Shown in pieces: positions 39,439 through 49,487 of a stretch of DNA of 64,000 nucleotides. Position 1 is the first letter of the stretch, and each line of letters opens with the position of its first letter. The translations under genes were made by a program, and so were the position numbers. Below the pieces are notes generated by a model. It was given only the letters and a program-made list of their open reading frames with translations. It was not told the DNA's origin and did not search any database. Location: the NCBI RefSeq assembly GCF_900142385.1, contig NZ_FRAQ01000001.1:1116001-1180000 (forward strand). Reading direction: 5' to 3'. This stretch comes from Marinobacter antarcticus (GTDB taxonomy: Bacteria; Pseudomonadota; Gammaproteobacteria; Pseudomonadales; Oleiphilaceae).

Positions 39439-39467
39439 TTGACCAGTCCGTTCGGCGTCTCTATACT
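39439..39467 (+). promoter_or_regulatory. Strong sigma-70 promoter for the rimP leader
   Basis: TTGACC (39439-39444) and TATACT (39462-39467) are 17 bases apart. It is the best sigma-70 match in the window and points at rimP-nusA-infB. Confidence 0.8.
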
Positions 39468-39474
39468 CCGGCGG

Positions 39475-39601
39475 ATATTGGAGCCTGACACCTTTTGTTG
39501 TTGGGTTTCTGGCAGGCCAGGTGTCTGTCAGCAGGAAGCGGTTTACCGGTTTGCTTCCTGCGAGTTCTTGCAACAAAGAGCCCCAGTTATCGGGGCTTTT
39601 T
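39475..39601 (+). ncRNA. Structured leader or small RNA upstream of rimP-nusA
   Basis: From the predicted start near 39475 the transcript can fold into three elements. These are GACACCT with AGGTGTC, a perfect 9-bp hairpin GCAGGAAGC/GCTTCCTGC (39531-39539, 39553-39561), and an intrinsic terminator (AGCCCC/GGGGCT, then T5, 39579-39601). Termination would release an RNA of about 125 nt; read-through would continue to rimP. No tRNA-Met is present here, unlike the E. coli metY-rimP arrangement. No known RNA family was recognised. Confidence 0.55.
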
Positions 39602-39636
39602 GATTAAGGGGCCTGGCGCAACGGGCCCTGGTGCGT

Positions 39637-39665
39637 AAAAAGGGCTGATTAACAGCCCTTTTTTT
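39637..39665 (+). terminator. Second terminator in the rimP leader
   Basis: AAGGGCTG and CAGCCCTT form an 8-bp stem with loop ATTAA, A5 before and T-run after. It lies about 40 bp before the rimP start, so the operon must be read through or antiterminated. Confidence 0.85.
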
Positions 39666-39706
39666 GTTTTTGGTGCCGGTAAATTTGATAATGGAGACCG
39701 CCTAAC

Positions 39707-40168
39707 TTGTCAGGCAAGCTTAAACAATTGGAAGACATTCTTCGGCCAGTGGTGGAAGGTTTGGGTTACGAGTTCTGGGGCATTGAGTTCCGTTCCCAGG
39801 GCTATCAATCTCTGCTGCGAGTCTTTATAGACGATGTCGAGAACGGCATCGGCATCGAGGACTGCGAGAAAGTCAGTCGTCAGGTCAGTGGCGTGATGGA
39901 TGTTGAAGATCCTATCAAGACCGAGTACACACTGGAGGTTTCTTCTCCGGGGATGGATCGCCCGCTGTTTCGGCCTGAACAGTATCAGGCATTTGTAGGG
40001 CATCAGGTACAAATCCGCTTGCGCATGGCGTTTGAAGGTCGGCGCAAGTTTCAGGGGCTTATTAAAGGTGTTGAGGGTGAGGATATTGTCGTGGTTGTTG
40101 ATGACCACGAGTATCTGCTGCCTTTTGACAGTATTGATAAAGCCCAGATTATTCCGGTATTCGAGTGA
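39707..40168 (+). CDS. rimP: Ribosome maturation factor RimP
   Basis: RimP helps assemble the 30S subunit. The 153-residue protein has [30 protein letters not shown] and [19 protein letters not shown], all typical. Translation starts at TTG 39707; no in-frame ATG gives a complete N-terminus, and GGAGA lies upstream. It is the first gene of the rimP-nusA-infB-rbfA-truB-rpsO-pnp block. Confidence 0.96.
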   Translation: MSGKLKQLEDILRPVVEGLGYEFWGIEFRSQGYQSLLRVFIDDVENGIGIEDCEKVSRQVSGVMDVEDPIKTEYTLEVSSPGMDRPLFRPEQYQAFVGHQVQIRLRMAFEGRRKFQGLIKGVEGEDIVVVVDDHEYLLPFDSIDKAQIIPVFE

Positions 40169-40222
40169 ACCGTTTGAACAACTCAGTAGATGCACAGTTT
40201 ATTTTCAGAGCAGGGCAATCCA

Positions 40223-41716
40223 ATGAGTAAAGAGATCTTGCTGGTGGTTGAAGCCGTCTCGAACGAAAAAGGCGTCGAGAAGGACGTGATATTCGAGGCG
40301 ATCGAGCTGGCACTCGCCACCGCTGCCAAAAAACGTTACGAAGATGAAGAGTCTGATGTGCGCGTGTCGATTGACCGTCGCACGGGTGAGTACGAAACCT
40401 TCCGTCGTTGGCTGATTGTTGATAACGATGCTGTGCCTGCATTGGGTACGGAGCTGACGTTCCAGGAAGCCCAGGAAATTGATCCTGCGCTGAAGCCGGG
40501 TGATATATACGAAGAGAAAGCAGAGTCGGTTGCGTTTGGTCGCATCGGTGCTCAGGCTGCGAAGCAGATCATCTTCCAGAAAGTGCGCGAGGCTGAGCGC
40601 AGTAAAATCGTCGATAGCTATCGTGATCGCGTTGGCGAACTGGTTTCGGGTACCGTGAAGAAGGTCACCCGTGACAACGTCATTGTGGATCTTGGTGCTA
40701 ACGCCGAAGCGCTGCTGCCCAGAGAACATCTGATCCCACGCGAGACATTCCGCATGGGTGATCGGGTACGTTCATTGCTGCTCGAAATTCGCACCGATCA
40801 TCGCGGCCCCCAGCTGATTCTGAGCCGTTCTGCACCGCAGATGCTGATTGAACTGTTTCGCATTGAAGTGCCCGAGATCGCAGAAGAGCTGATTGAAATC
40901 CGCGGTGCAGCCCGGGATTGCGGTTCACGCGCAAAGATTGCGGTTAAAACCAACGACCGTCGTATTGATCCGGTTGGCGCCTGTGTCGGCATGCGCGGCT
41001 CCCGCGTTCAGGCTGTTTCCAACGAACTGGGCGGTGAGCGTGTAGACATAGTTCTATGGGATGATAATCCCGCGCAGCTGGTGATTAACGCTATGGCCCC
41101 TGCAGAAGTGGCTTCCATTGTGATGGACGAAGATCGTCATACTATGGAAGTAGCCGTTGCAGAGGACAATCTGGCGCAGGCTATCGGCCGTAATGGGCAG
41201 AATGTGCGCCTGGCTACCGAACTCACAGGCTGGACGCTGAATGTGATGACGGAAGAAGAAGCCGGTCAGCGCCAGGAGCAGGAGTATAATACCTTGGTTG
41301 AGCACTTTACCGCCCACCTCGACGTTGATGAAGAGTTCGCCGGTGTGCTGATTGAAGAGGGCTTTACCTCTATTGAGGAAGTCGCCTATGTGCCCATGGA
41401 AGAGATGCTGGCGATTGAAGGTTTTGACGAAGACACCGTCACGGAACTACGCCGTCGCGCCAAGGATGCCCTGTTGAATCAGGCCTTGGCCAGCGAAGAA
41501 GCCCTCGACGGCGCGGAGCCGGCAGAAGATCTTCTGAGTATGGACGGAATGGATCGCGGCCTGGCGTTTAAACTCGCCGGCATGGGTGTGCGTACCATGG
41601 AAGATCTGGCGGAGCAGTCGGTTGACGACTTGCTTGAAATCGAAGGTATGGATGAAGAGCGTGCAGGACAACTGATTATGACCGCACGCGCCCCCTGGTT
41701 TGAAGACCAGGCTTAA
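40223..41716 (+). CDS. nusA: Transcription termination/antitermination factor NusA
   Basis: NusA binds RNA polymerase and modulates pausing and termination. The protein is 497 residues from ATG 40223. It has the N-terminal polymerase-binding domain ([20 protein letters not shown]), an S1 domain ([16 protein letters not shown]), two KH domains ([16 protein letters not shown] and [12 protein letters not shown]), and two acidic C-terminal repeats (about 365-495). It lies within its usual operon and could regulate its own leader terminators. Confidence 0.98.
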   Translation: MSKEILLVVEAVSNEKGVEKDVIFEAIELALATAAKKRYEDEESDVRVSIDRRTGEYETFRRWLIVDNDAVPALGTELTFQEAQEIDPALKPGDIYEEKAESVAFGRIGAQAAKQIIFQKVREAERSKIVDSYRDRVGELVSGTVKKVTRDNVIVDLGANAEALLPREHLIPRETFRMGDRVRSLLLEIRTDHRGPQLILSRSAPQMLIELFRIEVPEIAEELIEIRGAARDCGSRAKIAVKTNDRRIDPVGACVGMRGSRVQAVSNELGGERVDIVLWDDNPAQLVINAMAPAEVASIVMDEDRHTMEVAVAEDNLAQAIGRNGQNVRLATELTGWTLNVMTEEEAGQRQEQEYNTLVEHFTAHLDVDEEFAGVLIEEGFTSIEEVAYVPMEEMLAIEGFDEDTVTELRRRAKDALLNQALASEEALDGAEPAEDLLSMDGMDRGLAFKLAGMGVRTMEDLAEQSVDDLLEIEGMDEERAGQLIMTARAPWFEDQA

Positions 41717-41733
41717 TTCGGGAGGAGACCAGT

Positions 41734-44283
41734 ATGGCTGAAGTAACGGTAAAACAACTGGCCGAAGATGTAGGCGCTCCCGTGGATCGTTTGCTGAAGC
41801 AGATCGTGGAAGCCGGCTTGAAAGCCCGCTCAGAAAACGACGCTGTATCCAGTGATGAGAAGCAGCAGTTGCTGGCTTATCTGAGAAAGACCCACGGTGA
41901 AGCAGACGCTGAGCCGAACAAGATTACGCTGAAGCGCAAAACGACAACCACGCTCAAGGCTGGTAAGGCCAAGACCGTCAATGTTGAGGTGCGCAAGCGG
42001 CGCACTTATGTAAAGCGCGCAGAGAATGCGCCTGAGCCAGAAGCAGAGGCTCCGGAAGAGTTGCAAGAAGCGCCGAAGGTGGAGCAGCCTCAGGAAGGGC
42101 CGGCCGTCAACGTGGCGCCGACGCAGGCAGGTGCAGAAGCTGCTGATGACGCGGTGAAAGCGGAAGAGCCGGTTGCTGAAGATAAGGCTTCTGCTGAGAA
42201 GGCTGAACCGAAAAAAGCTCCAGAACCCGAGCCGGTTCCAGCTCCGGAAGATATGCCGATGCCGCCGCCAGAAGGTGATGGCAAGGACCGGAAGCCGAAG
42301 AAAAAGAAAGAAAAAGTTCGTGAGCGCGGCGACGAAACTGACGACGGCAAGCCCAAGAAGAAACAGGCTGGCCATCGTGGTCCACGCAGTCGCTCCACAG
42401 ATGAGCCGCTGGTGATCTCGGAAGACGACGATGACACCACGTTACGTAAACCACTGCGTGCGAAAAAGAAACCCAAAGAGAAGCGTCATGGCTTCGAGAG
42501 GCCGACCAAACCAATGGTCAGAGAAGTAGAAATTCCTGAAATTATTACCGTTGGCGATCTTGCCCAGCGGATGGCCGTCAAATCCGGTGATGTCATCAAG
42601 ACCTTGATGGGCATGGGCGTGATGGCAACCATTAATCAACCGCTGGATCAGGCAACATCCACGCTGGTCGTTGAAGAGCTGGGCCACAAAGCCAAGCCGA
42701 TCAGTGACGATGCTTTTGAAGAGGGTGTGCTCAGCGAATTCAGCATCGAAGGCAAGGAAATGGCCAAGCGCGCTCCTGTTGTGAGTGTGATGGGCCACGT
42801 TGACCACGGTAAAACGTCGCTGCTGGATTACATCCGGCGTACCAAGGTTGCCTCTGGCGAATCCGGTGGTATTACCCAGCATATCGGTGCGTACCATGTG
42901 GAAACTGATCACGGCATGATCTCGTTCCTGGATACTCCGGGCCACGCGGCTTTCACCGCGATGCGTGCCCGTGGTGCCCAATGCACGGATATCGTTATCC
43001 TGGTTGTAGCGTCAGATGATGGCGTCATGCCGCAAACTAAAGAAGCGGTACAGCATGCCCGCTCTGCCGGTGTGCCTATTGTTGTCGCCATTACCAAGAT
43101 GGACAAAGAACAGGCAGACCCCGACCGCGTGAAGAACGAGTTGGCGGCGATTGACGTTATTCCGGAAGACTGGGGCGGCGACGTTCAGTTCGTGCCTATC
43201 TCCGCTCACTCAGGTGATGGCGTCGACAATCTGCTGGAAGCAGTGCTTCTGCAAGCAGAGATTCTTGAGCTGCAAGCTTCACCCGACTCGCCTGCACAAG
43301 GCGTTGTGGTTGAATCCAGCCTTGAGCGTGGCCGCGGTTCTGTAGCGACAGTGCTTGTTCAGAACGGTACGCTGCGCCAGGGAGATATGGTTGTTGCAGG
43401 CTCCTGCTTCGGCAAGGTGCGCGCTATGACCGACGAAGCTGGCAAACAGGTGAAAGAAGCTGGTCCGTCTATTCCGGTCGAAATTCTTGGCCTCAATGGC
43501 ACGCCGAATGCGGGCGACGAGTTCTTTGCAGTAGCCGACGAGCGCAAGGCCAAAGAGCTGGCTGAGTTCCGCCACATCCGTGAGCGCGAGCAGCGGCTGC
43601 AGCGTCAGCAGGCTGCCAAGCTGGAGAACTTGTTCGAGAACATGGGCAAGGACGAAGTGAAAAGCCTCAATGTTGTCCTTAAAACGGACGTTCGCGGCTC
43701 TCTTGAGGCGATCACCAAGTCGCTGATGGATCTGGGCAATGAAGAAGTTCAGGTGAAGATCGTGTCCTCCGGTGTCGGTGGTATTGCCGAAACGGACGTA
43801 AGCCTTGCAATGGCCACCAACGCCGTTATTTTCGGCTTCAACGTGCGTGCGGATACGGCTTCCAAGCGTCTGGTTGAGCAGGAAGGTCTGGATCTTCGCT
43901 ATTACAGCATCATTTATAACCTGCTGGACGATGTGAAAGCAGCGTTGACCGGCATGCTGGCGCCGGAATTCCGCGAAGACATCATCGGGATTGCAGACGT
44001 TCGCGATGTGTTCCGTTCACCGAAGTTCGGTCAGGTTGCTGGCTGCATGGTGACTGAAGGCAATGTTTACCGGAACAAGCCGATTCGTGTACTGCGTGAC
44101 AACGTGGTTATCTTCGAAGGCGAGCTGGAATCCCTGCGCCGCTTCAAGGACGACGTGCCTGAAGTCCGCAACGGTATGGAATGTGGTATCGGCGTTAAAG
44201 GCTACGACGTGAAGGTCGGTGACCAGATCGAAGTCTTCGATCGTGTCAGAGTCGAGCGTAAACTCGAATCTACGGGGGCCTGA
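41734..44283 (+). CDS. infB: Translation initiation factor IF-2
   Basis: IF-2 is the GTPase that places initiator tRNA on the 30S subunit. Of 849 residues, the first ~260 are a low-complexity charged region ([20 protein letters not shown], then Glu/Pro/Ala and Lys runs). The GTPase core follows: [19 protein letters not shown] and ITKMDK, then domains II-IV. Its stop overlaps the rbfA start by one base. Confidence 0.98.
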   Translation: MAEVTVKQLAEDVGAPVDRLLKQIVEAGLKARSENDAVSSDEKQQLLAYLRKTHGEADAEPNKITLKRKTTTTLKAGKAKTVNVEVRKRRTYVKRAENAPEPEAEAPEELQEAPKVEQPQEGPAVNVAPTQAGAEAADDAVKAEEPVAEDKASAEKAEPKKAPEPEPVPAPEDMPMPPPEGDGKDRKPKKKKEKVRERGDETDDGKPKKKQAGHRGPRSRSTDEPLVISEDDDDTTLRKPLRAKKKPKEKRHGFERPTKPMVREVEIPEIITVGDLAQRMAVKSGDVIKTLMGMGVMATINQPLDQATSTLVVEELGHKAKPISDDAFEEGVLSEFSIEGKEMAKRAPVVSVMGHVDHGKTSLLDYIRRTKVASGESGGITQHIGAYHVETDHGMISFLDTPGHAAFTAMRARGAQCTDIVILVVASDDGVMPQTKEAVQHARSAGVPIVVAITKMDKEQADPDRVKNELAAIDVIPEDWGGDVQFVPISAHSGDGVDNLLEAVLLQAEILELQASPDSPAQGVVVESSLERGRGSVATVLVQNGTLRQGDMVVAGSCFGKVRAMTDEAGKQVKEAGPSIPVEILGLNGTPNAGDEFFAVADERKAKELAEFRHIREREQRLQRQQAAKLENLFENMGKDEVKSLNVVLKTDVRGSLEAITKSLMDLGNEEVQVKIVSSGVGGIAETDVSLAMATNAVIFGFNVRADTASKRLVEQEGLDLRYYSIIYNLLDDVKAALTGMLAPEFREDIIGIADVRDVFRSPKFGQVAGCMVTEGNVYRNKPIRVLRDNVVIFEGELESLRRFKDDVPEVRNGMECGIGVKGYDVKVGDQIEVFDRVRVERKLESTGA

Positions 44284-44717
44284 TGGCTAGAGAGTTCAGT
44301 CGTATTGATCGCATTGGCGATCAGATGCAGCGTGAGCTTGCCCAGCTGATTCAGCGCGAGGTCAAGGATCCACGGTTAGGCATGGTAACGGTCAATGCAG
44401 TCAAGGTCAGTCGTGACCTTGGCTACGCCGATATCTATGTCTCTCTGTTGACTACCGAGGAACTCACCGCTGAGTCTCCCGAGGTCAAGGATTCGATTTC
44501 TGTACTGAATAGGGCTGCCGGGTTCCTTCGCGGGCAAGTGGGAAGAGCCATGAAACTGCGGGTTGTACCGCAGTTACGGTTCCACTTTGATGCGCTGCAG
44601 GGCTATAGCCGCAGGATGGACAGTCTGATCCGTGAAGCCGTTGGTGATAAGTCACCCGTTGAGCGGAATGACGACAGCCAGAGTGATAATCAGAGCGATC
44701 CGGAGTCAAAGGCTTGA
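44283..44717 (+). CDS. rbfA: 30S ribosome-binding factor RbfA
   Basis: RbfA is a cold-shock-related 16S maturation factor. The 144-residue protein has [39 protein letters not shown] and a disordered Ser/Asp-rich tail. It overlaps infB and truB at both ends, so translation is probably coupled. Confidence 0.97.
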   Translation: MAREFSRIDRIGDQMQRELAQLIQREVKDPRLGMVTVNAVKVSRDLGYADIYVSLLTTEELTAESPEVKDSISVLNRAAGFLRGQVGRAMKLRVVPQLRFHFDALQGYSRRMDSLIREAVGDKSPVERNDDSQSDNQSDPESKA

Positions 44718-45643
44718 GCCGCAGACGTAAAGGCCGTGATGTTAATGGCATTCTGGTAATCGACAAGCCACTGGGTATTACCTCTAACGGTATCCTGCAG
44801 GAGGTCAAGCGCCTTTACGGCGCGGCCAAGGCGGGTCATACCGGTGCTCTGGACCCGCTGGCGACCGGCGTGCTTCCTCTTTGTTTCGGAGAGGCTACAA
44901 AGTTCTCGCAGATGATGCTGGACAGTGACAAGGCATACATTGCTACGGCAAGGCTCGGCGAGCGCACCGAAACGGGTGACAGCGAAGGCTCTGTCGTAGC
45001 TACAAAGCCGGTGCCGGCAGGCTTGTCACCGGAAGTGCTTGAGCCCGTGCTCGAGCAGTTTCGTGGCAATATCCAGCAAGTTCCCTCCATGTATTCCGCG
45101 CTCAAACACAATGGACGCCCGCTTTACGAATATGCCCGTGAAGGCATTGAAGTGGAGCGCCCTGCGCGCCCGGTAACCATTTATGAACTCCGGCTTCTTG
45201 ATGTACGAGAGAACGAAATGGATATCGCCGTGAAGTGTACCAAGGGTACGTACATTCGCTCACTCGTTGAAGATATCGGCGAGGTTCTGGGTTGCGGTGC
45301 TCATGTTATTGCACTTAGACGTACGCTGGCGGCAGGGTTTACTCTTGCCGATGTCCATGCAGTGCCTGATCTTGAGGCCATACGTGAGCGTGGAGAAAGC
45401 CTGGACGGCCTGTTGGTTGCGCCTGATGCTGCGCTCTCTATGTTCCCGGAGCACCGCCTGTCGGGCCAGCCTTTGGTGTCGATATTGAACGGACAACCGG
45501 TTAGAATACCGGGTCGGGCCTTTGACGGCTTCGTGCGCATTTACGGCAACGAAGGTTTTGTTGGGCTCGCAGAAGCATTGCCGGAAGGGGAGGAAACCAA
45601 ACTGGTGCCCCGCCGGCTGGTAAGTGACAGCGGTAAACGATAA
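44714..45643 (+). CDS. truB: tRNA pseudouridine-55 synthase TruB
   Basis: TruB makes pseudouridine 55 in tRNA T-loops. The 309-residue protein has the catalytic Asp in [17 protein letters not shown] and the [16 protein letters not shown] motif, with a C-terminal PUA-like domain. A TTG start at 44714 overlaps the rbfA stop by 4 bp. Confidence 0.97.
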   Translation: MSRRRKGRDVNGILVIDKPLGITSNGILQEVKRLYGAAKAGHTGALDPLATGVLPLCFGEATKFSQMMLDSDKAYIATARLGERTETGDSEGSVVATKPVPAGLSPEVLEPVLEQFRGNIQQVPSMYSALKHNGRPLYEYAREGIEVERPARPVTIYELRLLDVRENEMDIAVKCTKGTYIRSLVEDIGEVLGCGAHVIALRRTLAAGFTLADVHAVPDLEAIRERGESLDGLLVAPDAALSMFPEHRLSGQPLVSILNGQPVRIPGRAFDGFVRIYGNEGFVGLAEALPEGEETKLVPRRLVSDSGKR

Positions 45644-45720
45644 GTAAACCGCTGTATAGCCGGGCTGTAGAGATGCGCGGTTCGGCCGGATTTGACAGCA
45701 TCGCAAACATGAGGTGATTT

Positions 45721-45990
45721 ATGGCATTAGATGCCAACGAGAAGGCACAGATCGTTCAAGATTATCAGCAAGCTGATGGTGATACTGGTTCCCCGGAAGT
45801 GCAGGTTGCACTGCTGAGCGCCAACATCAACAAGCTGCAGGATCACTTCAAGATCAACAAGCAGGATCATCATTCCCGCCGTGGTCTGATCCGGATGGTA
45901 AACCAGCGTCGTAAACTGTTGGACTACCTTCGTCGGAAGAACGGTGACCGTTACCTGGAGCTGATCAAGCGTCTGGGACTGCGCCGCTAA
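45721..45990 (+). CDS. rpsO: 30S ribosomal protein S15
   Basis: S15 is an 89-residue primary 16S rRNA-binding protein ([41 protein letters not shown]). The ATG follows GAGGTG. A terminator and the pnp leader hairpin follow, as in the E. coli rpsO-pnp pair. Confidence 0.98.
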   Translation: MALDANEKAQIVQDYQQADGDTGSPEVQVALLSANINKLQDHFKINKQDHHSRRGLIRMVNQRRKLLDYLRRKNGDRYLELIKRLGLRR

Positions 45991-46042
45991 ATCCGGTCTT
46001 ACGACCTGACGGCTGCACCAGAGTTTCGGTGGTAGCCACCAG

Positions 46043-46080
46043 CCGGCGGGTTCCTCAGGGGGCCTGCCGGTTGTGTTTTT
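46043..46080 (+). terminator. Intrinsic terminator of rpsO
   Basis: A 12-bp stem with three G-U pairs (46043-46054 with 46059-46070) and a TCAG loop precedes TTGTGTTTTT. Confidence 0.8.
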
Positions 46081-46147
46081 CATCACCGCATCAAGTATTT
46101 TAGTGAATCTGGAATTTTCTGTCGCATTGGAAAGCCGAAGTTGATAG

Positions 46148-46220
46148 CAGGTTGTTGAAAGCCCGGGCGATACGCAATTGCAGCGTATCGATTGCCTGGC
46201 CGGGGTTTTACAACAGCCTG
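46148..46220 (+). promoter_or_regulatory. Long pnp leader hairpin (candidate RNase III/autoregulation site)
   Basis: CAGGTTGTTGAAA.. pairs with ..TTTTACAACAGCCTG in an outer stem, and CGATACGC pairs with GCGTATCG inside. The 73-nt structure ends 70 bp before pnp. In E. coli a similar leader stem is cut by RNase III and lets PNPase repress its own mRNA. Confidence 0.65.
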
Positions 46221-46290
46221 TTAGCTTTCAGGCAGAGCAACTTCAGAGTCGCACTTCAATCATTCTGAACAGATAACGCAGGAGTTCGTT

Positions 46291-48411
46291 GTGGATCTGC
46301 AACCGCGTAAGAAATCATTTGAACTGGGTGGCGAAACCGTCACTCTGGAAACGGGCCGTATTGCCCGTCAGGCGACAGGTTCCGTTCTGGTCACCGTGGG
46401 TGATATTTCGGTTCTTGGCACCGTTGTAGGTGCCAAGACAGCCAAGCCGGGTCAGCCGTTTTTCCCGCTGACTGTTAACTATTTCGAAAAAACCTATGCC
46501 GTTGGTAAAATTCCTGGTGGCTTCTTCAAGCGCGAAGGTCGTCCTTCCGAGAAAGAAACCCTGACATCCCGTCTGATCGACCGTCCGATTCGTCCGCTGT
46601 TCCCGAACGGCTATATGAATGAGACACAGGTTATCTGTACGGTTATGTCATCCAGCAAAAACCAGGATCCGGACATTGCCGCAATGCTGGCCGCTTCGGC
46701 AGCCCTGGCAATTTCCGGCATTCCTTTTGCCGGCCCAATCGGTGCCAGCCGCGTTGGTTACACCAACGAGAAGGGTTACTTCCTGAACCCGAGTTTCGAA
46801 GACCTGAAAACCTCCCTGCTGGACATGATCGTTGCCGGCACTGAAGATGCGGTTTTGATGGTTGAGTCCGAAGCCAAAGGCCTGAGCGAAGATCAGATGC
46901 TGGGTGGCGTTTTGTTTGCGCATCAGGAAATGCAGACAGCCGTTGCAGCGATCAAGGAATTTGCCGCTGAAAATGGCAAGCCGCGTTGGGATTGGCAGCC
47001 AGCTGCTGAAAACACCGAATTGCTGGCCGCGATCAGGTCAGAGTTTGCCGGTGCTATCGAAGAAGCCTATGGCATTCACGACAAGATGGCCCGTTACGAG
47101 CGCCTTGGCGAAATCAAAGCGGCTGCAGTCGAGAAGCTGGCAGGCGAAGAGGAAGGCCAGCCTTCCGCAGACGACGTTAAAAAGAACTTTGGCAAGATCG
47201 AGAAGTCAGTGGTTCGCCAGCAGGTTATTGATGGCAAACCGCGCATCGATGGCCGTGACAACAAAACGGTTCGTCCGATCGAAATTGAAGTGGGCATTCT
47301 GCCAAGCGTTCACGGTTCTGCGCTGTTCACCCGTGGTGAAACTCAGGCGATTGTTACGACGACTCTGGGTACTTCCCGTGACGTGCAGACGATCGACGCG
47401 CTGGAAGGCGAGCGTAAGGATCCGTTCCTGTTCCATTACAACTTCCCTCCGTATTCCGTAGGCGAAGCTGGCCGTGTTGGTACCCCTGGTCGTCGTGAAG
47501 TTGGTCACGGTCGTTTGGCCAAACGCGGTGTGATGGCGGTTATGCCGACAATGGAAGAGTTCCCGTATGCCATTCGTGCGGTCTCCGAGATCACTGAATC
47601 CAACGGATCCAGCTCCATGGCGTCTGTTTGTGGTTCAAGCCTCGCGCTGATGGATGCTGGTGTACCGCTGAAAGCTGCAGTAGCTGGTATCGCCATGGGT
47701 CTGGTCAAGGAAGGCGACAAGTTTGCCATTCTGACCGACATTCTGGGTGATGAAGATCACCTGGGCGACATGGACTTCAAGGTTGCCGGCACCAAAGATG
47801 GTATTACTGCTCTGCAGATGGACATCAAGATCCAGGGCATTACCGACGAGATCATGGAGCTTGCTCTGGAGCAGGCTAATGGAGCCCGTCAGCACATTCT
47901 GGGTGAGATGAACAAGGTTATCTCCGAGTCGCGTACCGAGCTTTCTCCGCGCGCTCCCAGTATTACCACAATCAAGATCAACCCTGAGAAGATCCGTGAC
48001 GTTATCGGTAAGGGTGGTTCTATGATCCGCTCTATCTGTGACGAGACCGGTGCTTCCATTGATCTGGATGACGACGGTAACGTGAAGATCTACGCAGATA
48101 ATCAGGAAGCGGCCCAGGCGGCGGTTAACCGGGTTAAGGAAATCACTGCAGAGATCGAGGTTGGTGCTATCTACAAGGGTCGCGTTGAGCGCATTGTGGA
48201 CTTCGGTGCCTTTGTTAACATCCTGCCTGGCAAGGATGGTCTGGTGCACATTTCCCAGATCTCTGATCGCCGGATCGAGAACGTAACTGACGAGCTTAAA
48301 GAAGGTCAGGAAGTTCTGGTTAAAGTTCTGGATGTGGACAATCGTGGCCGTGTGAAGCTGTCTATGAAGGAAGTGAAAGAAGGCGAGCAGCCGACTGACT
48401 TTTCTGACTGA
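46291..48411 (+). CDS. pnp: Polyribonucleotide nucleotidyltransferase (PNPase)
   Basis: PNPase is a phosphorolytic 3'-5' exoribonuclease of the degradosome. It has 706 residues from GTG 46291, with GGAG 7 bases upstream. Two RNase PH domains (about 1-210 and 310-550) flank a helical linker. The catalytic-side segment [19 protein letters not shown] is present, followed by a KH domain ([19 protein letters not shown]) and an S1 domain ([21 protein letters not shown]). A long leader hairpin precedes it. Confidence 0.99.
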   Translation: MDLQPRKKSFELGGETVTLETGRIARQATGSVLVTVGDISVLGTVVGAKTAKPGQPFFPLTVNYFEKTYAVGKIPGGFFKREGRPSEKETLTSRLIDRPIRPLFPNGYMNETQVICTVMSSSKNQDPDIAAMLAASAALAISGIPFAGPIGASRVGYTNEKGYFLNPSFEDLKTSLLDMIVAGTEDAVLMVESEAKGLSEDQMLGGVLFAHQEMQTAVAAIKEFAAENGKPRWDWQPAAENTELLAAIRSEFAGAIEEAYGIHDKMARYERLGEIKAAAVEKLAGEEEGQPSADDVKKNFGKIEKSVVRQQVIDGKPRIDGRDNKTVRPIEIEVGILPSVHGSALFTRGETQAIVTTTLGTSRDVQTIDALEGERKDPFLFHYNFPPYSVGEAGRVGTPGRREVGHGRLAKRGVMAVMPTMEEFPYAIRAVSEITESNGSSSMASVCGSSLALMDAGVPLKAAVAGIAMGLVKEGDKFAILTDILGDEDHLGDMDFKVAGTKDGITALQMDIKIQGITDEIMELALEQANGARQHILGEMNKVISESRTELSPRAPSITTIKINPEKIRDVIGKGGSMIRSICDETGASIDLDDDGNVKIYADNQEAAQAAVNRVKEITAEIEVGAIYKGRVERIVDFGAFVNILPGKDGLVHISQISDRRIENVTDELKEGQEVLVKVLDVDNRGRVKLSMKEVKEGEQPTDFSD

Positions 48412-48426
48412 TAGCTAGCAGCTACT

Positions 48427-48462
48427 AAAAACCCGCCTTTCCTCTGGATTGGCGGGTTTTTT
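48427..48462 (+). terminator. Intrinsic terminator of pnp
   Basis: AAAAACCCGCC and GGCGGGTTTTTT form an 11-bp stem with a 13-nt loop 15 bp after the pnp stop. Confidence 0.92.
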
Positions 48463-48491
48463 GTTTCCTGGCTTCTAGCCTGGAGGTAGCC

Positions 48492-48594
48492 GGTATTGGG
48501 TAGGGCTTTTCAAAACACGTTGTGAATACTTCCCTGTACGCTTGGCTCCGCCATCCATGGCTCCGCACAGTTTTGAAAAGCCCTACCCAATACC
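48492..48594. repeat. Perfect 25-bp inverted repeat element (about 103 bp)
   Basis: Bases 48492-48516 and 48570-48594 are exact reverse complements (25 of 25; arms begin GGTATTGGGTAGGGC). They flank 53 bp that contain CCATCCATGG. The length, perfect ends and intergenic site suggest a small non-autonomous element (MITE/REPIN-like) rather than a terminator, since no T-run follows. Confidence 0.8.
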
Positions 48595-48608
48595 CGCCGC
48601 CGGAGAAC

Positions 48609-49487
48609 TTACTTGTGGTCTAAAAATTCCAGCACAGCGTTTCTGTAAGCCGGAATCACAAAGGTTGCTGCGTGGGGCGTATCTGTCTGCAGGAATTCCT
48701 TCGGTTCGCCGGCTGCCTCATAGAGTGCCTGGCCGTGGTGGAAGGGGATGATGCCGTCACGGACGCTGTGAATGATCATGATGGGCACGGGGCTGATGTT
48801 GGCAATCTGATCCATGCCTTCGTACTCGCCAGGAATCGTCCAGCTCAGGGGGGCCTGGAGTGGCCAGGTGAGCCAGAAGTTTGCGAGCTTTTCTCTGGCT
48901 ATGCCGCGGAAGCCGGAGAAGGTGCCATCCAGGATGACGCCGTTGAGTTCAGGCGTTTCGTTTCGTTGTTCCCATTCACTGGCGAGGGCCAGCCCTAAAG
49001 CACCGCCCAGGCTTTGGCCCAGGAGGAATACAGGCGTGTTCTTGACGTCAGGCTGGCTGGTGAGCCAGCGCAGGCCGGTCTCGGAGTCGTGGAGGGCGCC
49101 TTCTATGTCTGGTGCGCCGGTGGATTTGCCGTAGCCTCGATAGTCGATGGTGAAGACGTTGTAGCCCTCTGCGGGCAGCCAGGCAACGTTGAGCAGGTGG
49201 CTGCTGATGTTCTGGGCGTTGCCGTGCAGGAAATAGATGGTGCCAAGGGGCTCGCTTTCAGCGGGGAGCCACCAGCCGTGGAGGGTTTCGCCGTCGGCTG
49301 TGTCGAGATAGACGTTTTCGTAGGCCAGATTGAGACGGTCCGGCGTTATGTAGGTGGTTCTGTCCGGGAAGAAGAACAGGCTGCTGCAGCCGCTTTGCAG
49401 CAGCGCAGCAGTTGAGAGAAACAGAGCCAGTAAGGATGTTCCCAGCTTGGGCGTTTTCAGAAGTAGGCGTGCAGTCCGGCTTGCCAT
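48609..49487 (-). CDS. Lipoprotein-type alpha/beta hydrolase
   Basis: This 292-residue protein has an N-terminal hydrophobic segment ending in the lipobox-like LQSGC (Cys 34), so it is probably a lipoprotein. The fold is alpha/beta hydrolase: FLHGNAQNIS (oxyanion region), DYRGYGKS, nucleophile Ser 159 in LLGQSLGGALG, and the C-terminal His in DTPHAATF. It resembles the BEM46/FrsA-like family; the substrate is unknown. Its first 31 bp overlap the end of the DUF4105 gene upstream, so the two form one transcription unit. The 25-bp inverted repeat element lies just beyond its stop. Confidence 0.87.
   Translation of the reverse strand: MASRTARLLLKTPKLGTSLLALFLSTAALLQSGCSSLFFFPDRTTYITPDRLNLAYENVYLDTADGETLHGWWLPAESEPLGTIYFLHGNAQNISSHLLNVAWLPAEGYNVFTIDYRGYGKSTGAPDIEGALHDSETGLRWLTSQPDVKNTPVFLLGQSLGGALGLALASEWEQRNETPELNGVILDGTFSGFRGIAREKLANFWLTWPLQAPLSWTIPGEYEGMDQIANISPVPIMIIHSVRDGIIPFHHGQALYEAAGEPKEFLQTDTPHAATFVIPAYRNAVLEFLDHK

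Noticed and set aside
48492..48594. The 25-bp inverted repeat as a terminator
   Set aside because: The loop is 53 nt and no T-run follows on either side; a normal pnp terminator already lies at 48427-48462.
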